Assembly: GCA_003170875.1 (NCBI GenBank)
Contig: PMYJ01000213.1
Span: forward strand, 1,161-11,597
Direction: 5' to 3'
Source of the DNA: Candidatus Dormiibacterota bacterium
Lineage (GTDB): Bacteria; Chloroflexota; Dormibacteria; Aeolococcales; Aeolococcaceae
DNA: 10,437 bases
This document shows positions 5,528 through 10,437 of the stretch, in pieces. Under the pieces are notes generated by a model. The model was given only the letters and a program-made list of their open reading frames with translations, was not told the origin of the DNA and searched no databases. Within the stretch, counting starts at the first letter, position 1, and the number at the start of each line of letters is the position of its first letter. Both the position numbers and the translations under genes were made by a program.

Positions 5528-6507
5528 CCGCCCTCCTCTTCCTGGGTGCATTGGCGCTGATCGCCGCCGCGTCGGAGCTGTTCACCAACGCGGTCGAGTG
5601 GGCCGGCCACTTCCTCCACCTCGGGTCCGGGGCGACCGGCAGCCTCCTCGCGGCTCTGGGGACGGCGCTCCCCGAGACCATGGTCGTGGTGGTGGCCCTG
5701 GTCGGAGGCTCCTCGGACTCGGGCCAGATCGCCACCGGTGCCGTGCTCGGCTCCTCCTTTCTGCTCCTCACCCTCGGGGGGGCGATCACCGGGGTGGCTC
5801 TGCTGACCCGCGCCGGCGCCCACCATCTGCGGGTCGAGCCTGCCCAGATCCGGCGCGACCTGGGCGTCTTCCTGAGCGCCTTTGGGTGCGCGGTGGCCTC
5901 GACCCTGCTCTCGCGGCCCGAGCGAGTGGTGATCGGAGTGCTCCTCCTGCTCCTCTACGCCGGGTACGCGCGCGCCATGCTGGGCGAGCGGACGGCCGAC
6001 GGGGGCGCGCCCGAGCCGCTGCACTTCATCCGTTGGCGGACCGGCCCCCCGCCCTGGGCGGTGGTGGCGGCCCAGCTCCTGACCGGGGCGATCCTGCTCG
6101 CGGCCGGGTCAGGGCTGTTCGTTGACGCCATCCACACGGCGGCGACCAGCCTGGGACTCAGCGCCCTGCTGGTGGCGGTCGTTGCCGTCCCCTTGGCGAC
6201 CGAGCTTCCCGAGTGCCTCAACAGCGTCCTCTGGGTCCGGAGTGGCGACGACGGCCTGGCCATCGGCAACGTGGCCGGGGCGGCGGCCTTCCAGGCCTGC
6301 GTCCTCGGCTTCGTGGGCATCAGCTTCACCACCTGGAAGCTGGGCTCCGCGGGGCTGCTGTGCGCCGCCTGCGCCTTCGCAACCGGCCTCTACCTGCTCG
6401 GCCTGCTCCGCGGCGGTCGCGCCCATGGCGGCTGGCTGCTCCTGGCCGCCCTCCCGTGGCTCGGGTACGTCGTCGCCGAGCTGGCCCTCTCCGGCCGCCT
6501 CGGGTGA
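5524..6507 (+). CDS. Sodium/calcium exchanger-family (CaCA, YrbG-like) membrane antiporter
   Basis: This 327-aa polytopic membrane protein of the Ca2+/cation antiporter family has about ten hydrophobic segments in two inverted repeats. Alpha-1 contains GSGATGSLLAALGTALPET (34-52) and alpha-2 contains VPLATELPECLNSV (222-235). The ion-coordinating glutamates of the 'PE' pairs are kept (E51, E230). A charged cytoplasmic loop at about 153-178 divides the halves. The second segment of each alpha repeat departs from the usual 'GNxxGSNxxN': alpha-1 reads ATGAVLGSS and alpha-2 reads GNVAGAAAFQ, so several polar ligands are replaced and ion specificity may differ from a classical Na+/Ca2+ exchanger. 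Translation is coupled to the Nudix gene by a 4-bp overlap, and recQ starts 18 bp after the stop. The direction and ion of transport are not readable from sequence. Confidence 0.85.
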   Translation: MTALLFLGALALIAAASELFTNAVEWAGHFLHLGSGATGSLLAALGTALPETMVVVVALVGGSSDSGQIATGAVLGSSFLLLTLGGAITGVALLTRAGAHHLRVEPAQIRRDLGVFLSAFGCAVASTLLSRPERVVIGVLLLLLYAGYARAMLGERTADGGAPEPLHFIRWRTGPPPWAVVAAQLLTGAILLAAGSGLFVDAIHTAATSLGLSALLVAVVAVPLATELPECLNSVLWVRSGDDGLAIGNVAGAAAFQACVLGFVGISFTTWKLGSAGLLCAACAFATGLYLLGLLRGGRAHGGWLLLAALPWLGYVVAELALSGRLG

Positions 6508-6525
6508 GTCGATGAGGCGCCGAGG

Positions 6526-8628
6526 GTGACGGGAGGGGAGGCGGGGCAGGCGCCGAGCGCGGCGGCGCTGGGGGTGGCCCACGACGTCTTCGGGCTCGCC
6601 CGGCTGCGCCCAGGTCAGGCCGAGGTCATCGCCGCCGCCGAGGCCGGGCGGGACGTCCTCTTCGTCGCCCCCACCGGGTCCGGCAAGAGCATCGCGTACT
6701 GGGTCCCGGCACTCGCGTCACCGGGGCTGACCCTGGTCGTCTCCCCCCTGATCGCACTGATGACCGACCAGGTCGTCCGCCTCCGGCGGGCTGGGGTGGC
6801 GGCCGCCGCGATCCACTCGCAGCTGGACAGCGGGGAGCAGCGTGAGGCGCTGGCGGCAGCCCTCGGCGGCCGGTTGCGGTTCCTGTACGTCGCCCCCGAG
6901 CGCCTGGCGACCCCGCGTTTCGAGGAGCGCCTCGCCGAGCTGGCGGTTGCCCGCTTCGTCGTCGACGAGGCCCACTGCATCTCCAGCTGGGGACACGACT
7001 TCCGCCAGGAATACCGCCGGCTCGCCGCCGCGGTGGCCGCCTGCGGGCGACCTCCGGTGACCGCGGTCACCGCCACCGCGACACCCCAGGTGCGGGAGGA
7101 CATCAGCAGGAGCCTGGCGCTGCGGACGCCCTTCACCGTGGTGACCGGATTTGTCCGCATTGGGCTGACCCTCGAGGTGCAGCGGTGCCGCCAGGGTGCC
7201 GAGAAATTGCGGGCGGTCGCCCGGGCACTCGCGGAGGTGCCGGGCAGGGCCCTCGTCTACTGCGGCCGGATCCGCGACTGCGAGGAGACGGCGGAGGCAC
7301 TCCGGGCGGACGGGATCGCCGCGGCCGCCTACCACGGCGGGCTGGACGGCCCGGTGCGGAGCCAGGTCCAGACCGCGTTCACCGAGGGGAGGCTCCGGGT
7401 GGTGGTGGCGACCTCGGCCTTCGGCATGGGCGTCGACATCCCCGACATCCGGCAGGTCATCCACCGTGACTTCCCCGCATGCCTGGAGGACTACCACCAG
7501 GCGGCGGGCCGCGCCGGGCGGGATGGACTGCCCGCCCGCTGCCTGCTCCTCTACAACCCCGCGGACCGCGGCCTCCAGGAGCTCTTCATCGAGCAGTCGT
7601 ACCCGGAGAGGGAGGTGGTGCGCGAGGTCTACCGGGCGCTGCTCCGGGCCGGTCGGTGGGACCTGCAGGACTGGGCGGAGCTCGTCCCAGGTCTCGACCG
7701 CCGGGCCGTGGAGGCGTCGGTGCGACTGCTCGAGAACGCGGGCGCCCTGCTCCCGGGCGGAGACGTCCGCCGTCTCAGCGGAGCGCCGGTCGACTTCGAG
7801 GAACGCCGGCGCCTCAAGGAGGCGGCCGTGGCCCGCCTCGACCAGATGATGGCCTACGCCACCTCACGGGAGTGCCGCCACGCCCGGATCGCCGACTACT
7901 TCGGTGAGCAGGGGGTGGCGCGCAGCTGCTCCGCCTGCGACAACTGCCTCTCCCCGCGCCCCGCCGAGCTGCCCGTCCCCGATGGCGCGGTGATGGCAGC
8001 GCTGCTCGCCGTCGCCCGCTTCGATGGCCATCTCGGGGGCACCCGGTTGGCCGCCATGCTCCGGGGTGCCGACTCAGCCTGGAACCGAGACCGGCCTTGG
8101 GTGCGGGAGCTGGGTTTCTTCGGTGCACTGGCCGGGTGGGAGGAGGCGGCGGTGCGGGACCTGCTCGTCGAGCTGGTGGAGCGAGAGCTGGTGCTCCGCG
8201 GCCACGGTGAGCGCCCCACCCTCGGGCTGACGCCGGCCGGCCGGGAGGTGCTGAGCGAGGCCCACGGGGTGTCGGTGTCCATCTCCGCCTCCCCCCGGAG
8301 GTCCCGCCCGGAGCGGCCGCCATCGCCGCGCCACGGCTCCCGCGGCGGACCCCGGGCCGCGCCTACATCGGCGCCGGCGACGGACGCGTCCGCGGGTGAC
8401 CTGGACCCGTCGACGCAGCTGCGCTTCGAACGCCTGAGGCGCTGGCGGCTGGGGCTGGCGCGCGCGGAGGCGCGCGCCGCGTTCACGATCTTCGACGACC
8501 GTACCCTCCGCGAGATCGCGGAGCGGGATCCGGGTTCGGTCGCCGAACTCCTCCAGGTGCGAGGCGTCGGTCCATCGAAAGCGTTGCGCTACGGAGAGGC
8601 CGTCATCGGCGTGCTGCGGGACGGCTGA
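6526..8628 (+). CDS. recQ: ATP-dependent DNA helicase RecQ with HRDC domain
   Basis: This 700-aa superfamily 2, 3'-5' DNA helicase acts in recombination and fork repair. The RecA-like core shows a Q-motif region (about 22-37, F-G-L-(x)-R-L-R-P-G-Q), Walker A APTGSGKS (48-55), DEAH (147-150) followed by the RecQ aromatic-rich loop CISSWGHDFR (151-160), TATAT (182-186) and motif VI QAAGRAGRDG (335-344). The RQC part has the four zinc cysteines C450, C468, C471 and C474 and a winged helix (about 489-585). A Ser/Arg/Pro-rich linker (about 587-632) leads to a clear HRDC domain (about 633-700) that includes 'LLQVRGVGPSKALRYGE'. Walker A has GSGKS where most RecQ proteins have GGGKS. The GTG start at 6526 has GAGG at 6514-6517, 8 nt upstream; the ATG at 6512 is out of frame. 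It is the last gene of the Nudix-antiporter-recQ run. Confidence 0.96.
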   Translation: MTGGEAGQAPSAAALGVAHDVFGLARLRPGQAEVIAAAEAGRDVLFVAPTGSGKSIAYWVPALASPGLTLVVSPLIALMTDQVVRLRRAGVAAAAIHSQLDSGEQREALAAALGGRLRFLYVAPERLATPRFEERLAELAVARFVVDEAHCISSWGHDFRQEYRRLAAAVAACGRPPVTAVTATATPQVREDISRSLALRTPFTVVTGFVRIGLTLEVQRCRQGAEKLRAVARALAEVPGRALVYCGRIRDCEETAEALRADGIAAAAYHGGLDGPVRSQVQTAFTEGRLRVVVATSAFGMGVDIPDIRQVIHRDFPACLEDYHQAAGRAGRDGLPARCLLLYNPADRGLQELFIEQSYPEREVVREVYRALLRAGRWDLQDWAELVPGLDRRAVEASVRLLENAGALLPGGDVRRLSGAPVDFEERRRLKEAAVARLDQMMAYATSRECRHARIADYFGEQGVARSCSACDNCLSPRPAELPVPDGAVMAALLAVARFDGHLGGTRLAAMLRGADSAWNRDRPWVRELGFFGALAGWEEAAVRDLLVELVERELVLRGHGERPTLGLTPAGREVLSEAHGVSVSISASPRRSRPERPPSPRHGSRGGPRAAPTSAPATDASAGDLDPSTQLRFERLRRWRLGLARAEARAAFTIFDDRTLREIAERDPGSVAELLQVRGVGPSKALRYGEAVIGVLRDG

Positions 8629-8694
8629 CGATTCCGCCGCTGCCGCCCCGGCTCAGCCGGATTGGCGCGCGATGGCATCGTGCCGTCGAGGAGA

Positions 8695-8731
8695 GGGAGG
8701 CGAGGCGCACCAAAGGTTCGCCTCGCCCCCC
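8695..8731. terminator. Strong hairpin between convergent recQ and DUF5666 genes, likely bidirectional terminator
   Basis: Perfect 9-bp arms GGCGAGGCG (8699-8707) and CGCCTCGCC (8719-8727) extend inward past one mismatch to ACC/GGT around an AAA loop, and outward past one mismatch to GGG/CCC. The element lies 66 nt after the recQ stop and 9 nt after the stop of the minus-strand gene. It has no T-run on either strand, as is common for hairpins between convergent genes in very GC-rich bacteria. Confidence 0.6.
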
Positions 8732-8740
8732 AATCCATGC

Positions 8741-9862
8741 TCAGTGCTGAGAGCCGCTGGCGCCGGGCCCACCGTGCAGGCCGCCGGGCTTGCCACCGGT
8801 CTGGCCCTTGTGGCCGGAGCCGCTCGACGAGGAGCCGGCTGCTTGCACCGTGGTCACGCCGGACGCCCCATGGAACCCCGACGGGTCCGGTGTGCCTGAC
8901 TGCTCCTGCCCGACCGCCCTGGGCGATGCCTTGGGGTGGGTCGATGGCTTGGAGAGGATGACCACGCTGGTGGCGTCAACGGTGTTCGAACCGGTCGAGG
9001 TCCCGTACACGGCCACCTGGTTGCCCACGGCCAAGGTGGAGAAGCTGGGTGCGCTCACCCCGTACTCCGAGTAGGTGGTGGCTCCCGAGACATCCACGGT
9101 CCAGGTCTGGCCATCGCGGGCCTTCAGCGTGAAGCTGTCGCTGGGGCTGGACGTCACCGACGCCACCGTGCCCACCACGATCGGCCTCTGGATGATCACC
9201 ACGGTGCTGGCGGTGACAGCGTCAGTTCCCGTGGAGGTCCCGTACACCACGACCTCGTCGCTCACAGCGACATCGGAGAAGGTGGGCGAGGTCACGCCGC
9301 GTTCCGTGTAAGCGGTGGACCCCGTGACGGTGACCGTCCAGGTCTGCCCCTTCCAGGCTGCGACCGTGAAGGTGTCGCTGCTCGCCGTCATCGTGGCCAC
9401 GGTTCCGACCACCGCCGGCTTCACGACGATCATCACGTTGCTGGCGCTGACCGCATCGGTCCCTGTCCTGGTCCCGTATACGAGCACCTCGTCACCCACC
9501 GCCACGTCGGCGAAAGTCGGCGAGGTCACGCTGCTATCCGTGTAGGTCGTGGACCCCGAGACATCCACGGTCCACGTCACGCCCTTCTTGGTGGTGAGGG
9601 TGATGGTGTCACCGGGAGCGGTCGTCAGCGACGCCACCGTCCCCGAGACCGTTGGTGCCGGGGTGGGGGAGTACCAGGGGCTGCCCGGCGAACCGAACCC
9701 CGGTCGGACCCCGGCCTGTGTGGCGGCACCGACGCCGACGGCACCTGCTGTCATGAGGGCAAGAGCGAGCCCCACGCCGAGGACTCCGCGACCAGCGCGG
9801 CGCGGCAGGATCATGTGAAGGCGAAATCGCCCACGTGTCACGTCCAAAGAACTGAGCTTCAT
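8741..9862 (-). CDS. Exported protein with three tandem DUF5666-like repeats
   Basis: This 373-aa protein has an N-terminal signal or anchor: a basic region (residues 20-25, PRRAGR), a hydrophobic core (about 27-46) and a small-residue site near GAA (45-47). After a Pro/Gly linker come three homologous units at about 71-149, 150-227 and 228-306. Each reads V-x-G-T-V followed by a short strand, T-W-T-V, an S/T-Y turn, then D/N-x-V-x-V-Y-G-T and a final V-x-I plus K/R-P. This beta-rich pattern matches DUF5666, an OB-like domain of exported bacterial proteins with no known activity. Residues 307-373 are Gly/Ser/His/Gln-rich low complexity. ATG at 9862 is chosen because GGGAG lies about 6 nt upstream; the frame is open 18 codons further, to 9916, without such a site. 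An envelope or extracellular role is inferred. Confidence 0.85.
   Translation of the reverse strand: MKLSSLDVTRGRFRLHMILPRRAGRGVLGVGLALALMTAGAVGVGAATQAGVRPGFGSPGSPWYSPTPAPTVSGTVASLTTAPGDTITLTTKKGVTWTVDVSGSTTYTDSSVTSPTFADVAVGDEVLVYGTRTGTDAVSASNVMIVVKPAVVGTVATMTASSDTFTVAAWKGQTWTVTVTGSTAYTERGVTSPTFSDVAVSDEVVVYGTSTGTDAVTASTVVIIQRPIVVGTVASVTSSPSDSFTLKARDGQTWTVDVSGATTYSEYGVSAPSFSTLAVGNQVAVYGTSTGSNTVDATSVVILSKPSTHPKASPRAVGQEQSGTPDPSGFHGASGVTTVQAAGSSSSGSGHKGQTGGKPGGLHGGPGASGSQH
8945..9652 (-). repeat. Three tandem approximately 235-bp coding repeats (DUF5666-like units)
   Basis: Unit 1 is 9652-9416, unit 2 is 9415-9182 and unit 3 is 9181-8945. The period is 78-79 codons: the tyrosine of the VYGT motif recurs at residues 129, 207 and 286. 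Units 1 and 2 share SPTF-x-DVAV and TGTDAV almost unchanged, while unit 3 is more diverged (APSF, TGSNTV). This suggests an older split followed by a later duplication. Confidence 0.8.
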
Positions 9863-10072
9863 CTGCGTCTCCCGATTGAAGCCTGGCGGGCATCCGGTGT
9901 TCGGACCCGGACCCAACCGACGTCCCAGCGGGGCTCGGCCAACGGCCCAGCGGGTGTGCTGCGCGACCAGGCTAATGCAACCGTACCGCGACCCGCTCGT
10001 ACATCACCGTTACGATCCACCCAAACGCAACTCGCCCACCGACGGAGTCGGGCGTCCCGCACGCCGTCTGCG
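9863..10072. other. 210-bp divergent intergenic region with candidate -10 boxes
   Basis: This spacer separates the minus-strand exported-protein gene from the plus-strand methyltransferase gene and must hold both promoters. Candidate boxes are TAGCCT on the minus strand (9974-9969), which would leave about a 100-nt leader before the ATG at 9862, and TACGAT on the plus strand (10011-10016), about 55-70 nt before the methyltransferase start. No convincing -35 partners are visible for either. The octamer CCCAGCGG occurs twice in this stretch, its function unknown. Open frames crossing the region lack family features or start signals. Confidence 0.4.
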
Positions 10073-10437
10073 ATGATCGCGTGGCGGATGAGCCAGGCCA
10101 ACGACACCTACACCCATGGCCACCAGGACGCGGTTCTCCGCTCCCATCGGTGGCGGACGGCGGAGAACTCGGCCGCGTACCTTCTTCCCCACCTCCGGCC
10201 GGGAATGAGCCTCCTCGACGTCGGCTGCGGCCCGGGGACGCTGACCGCCGACCTGGCCGCGCGGGTCGCTCCCGGTGACGTGCTGGCCATCGACGTCTCC
10301 GTGGAGGTGATCGCCGAGGCGGCGGCGCATGCCCGGAAGGTGGGCGCCACGAACCTCACCTTCACGGTGGGCGACTTCCGCTCCGCTGGGCTGGTCGCGG
10401 GGTCCTTCGACGTGGTCCACGCCCACCAGGTGCTCCA
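10073..10437 (+). CDS. SAM-dependent methyltransferase (class I, UbiE/Methyltransf_11-like), 3' end outside window
   Basis: The frame runs off the window end with no stop. There are two in-frame ATGs: 10073 (MIAWRMSQAND...) and 10088 (MSQAND...). Neither has a clear Shine-Dalgarno sequence. Homologues usually begin close to the second, so 10088 is equally plausible. Numbering from 10088, residues 42-50 (LLDVGCGPG) are motif I for S-adenosylmethionine binding, the acidic residue of VLAIDVS (about 66-72) would contact the ribose hydroxyls, and GDFRSAGL followed by GSFDVVHAHQVL matches motifs III/IV. The approximately 35 residues before motif I (with 'SHRWRTAENSAAYLLPHL') are the usual helical cap of the UbiE-like group. 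At least 116 residues are visible of a typical 250-280. The acceptor is unknown; menaquinone-type methylation is only one of many options, and nothing in the window supports it. Confidence 0.85.
   Translation, partial: MIAWRMSQANDTYTHGHQDAVLRSHRWRTAENSAAYLLPHLRPGMSLLDVGCGPGTLTADLAARVAPGDVLAIDVSVEVIAEAAAHARKVGATNLTFTVGDFRSAGLVAGSFDVVHAHQVL

Noticed and set aside
9863..9916. Earlier start (9916) for the exported DUF5666 protein
   Set aside because: The extra 18 residues lack signal-peptide character and the codon at 9916 has no ribosome site, while the ATG at 9862 has GGGAG at good spacing.
1..10437. CRISPR array, insertion sequence, prophage, tRNA or defence island
   Set aside because: I found no spaced short repeats, transposase or integrase motifs, terminal inverted repeats or tRNA-like cloverleaf. 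RecQ and Nudix together are ordinary housekeeping-type genes and not evidence of a defence system.

Overview
The window is a compact stretch of a very GC-rich bacterial chromosome (about 70% G+C by eye). Spacers are short, genes overlap, and there are no tRNA, rRNA, CRISPR or transposase sequences. Core housekeeping genes (ychF, tyrA, recQ) sit beside lineage-type accessory genes: an ArsA/Get3-like ATPase with a C-terminal small-heat-shock-like domain, a lysine/arginine-headed single-TM protein, and a secreted triple-DUF5666 protein. This mix fits an uncultivated high-GC lineage such as Dormibacterota/Chloroflexota-like bacteria, or less likely an actinobacterium. The assignment rests on gene content only and is tentative.

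Layout. (1) 1-1813, plus strand: the 3' end of ychF overlaps tyrA (prephenate dehydrogenase with ACT domain). (2) 1810-2847, minus strand: an EamA-type transporter, whose stop codon overlaps the tyrA stop. (3) 2848-2927: an 80-bp divergent promoter region. (4) 2928-4845, plus strand: a small single-TM protein whose TM is its extreme C-terminus, then the ArsA/Get3-like ATPase, then a 79-aa helical/basic protein. Gaps are 18 and 28 bp and the last two genes have good Shine-Dalgarno sites, so this looks like one operon. (5) 4940-8628, plus strand: a Nudix hydrolase, a Ca2+/cation antiporter (CaCA family) and recQ, joined by a 4-bp overlap and an 18-bp gap. (6) 8695-8731: a strong hairpin between convergent genes. 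(7) 8741-9862, minus strand: an exported protein with three DUF5666-like repeats. (8) 9863-10072: a divergent intergenic region. (9) 10073 or 10088 to the window end, plus strand: a SAM-dependent methyltransferase cut by the window edge.

Functional reading. YchF (translation-associated ATPase), TyrA (tyrosine synthesis) and RecQ (DNA repair helicase) are confident family calls. The most interesting unit is 2928-4845. An ATPase of the family that in eukaryotes delivers tail-anchored membrane proteins (Get3) is encoded directly after a protein with tail-anchored architecture, and no arsenic-resistance genes are in view. A client or partner relationship is a testable inference, not something the sequence proves.
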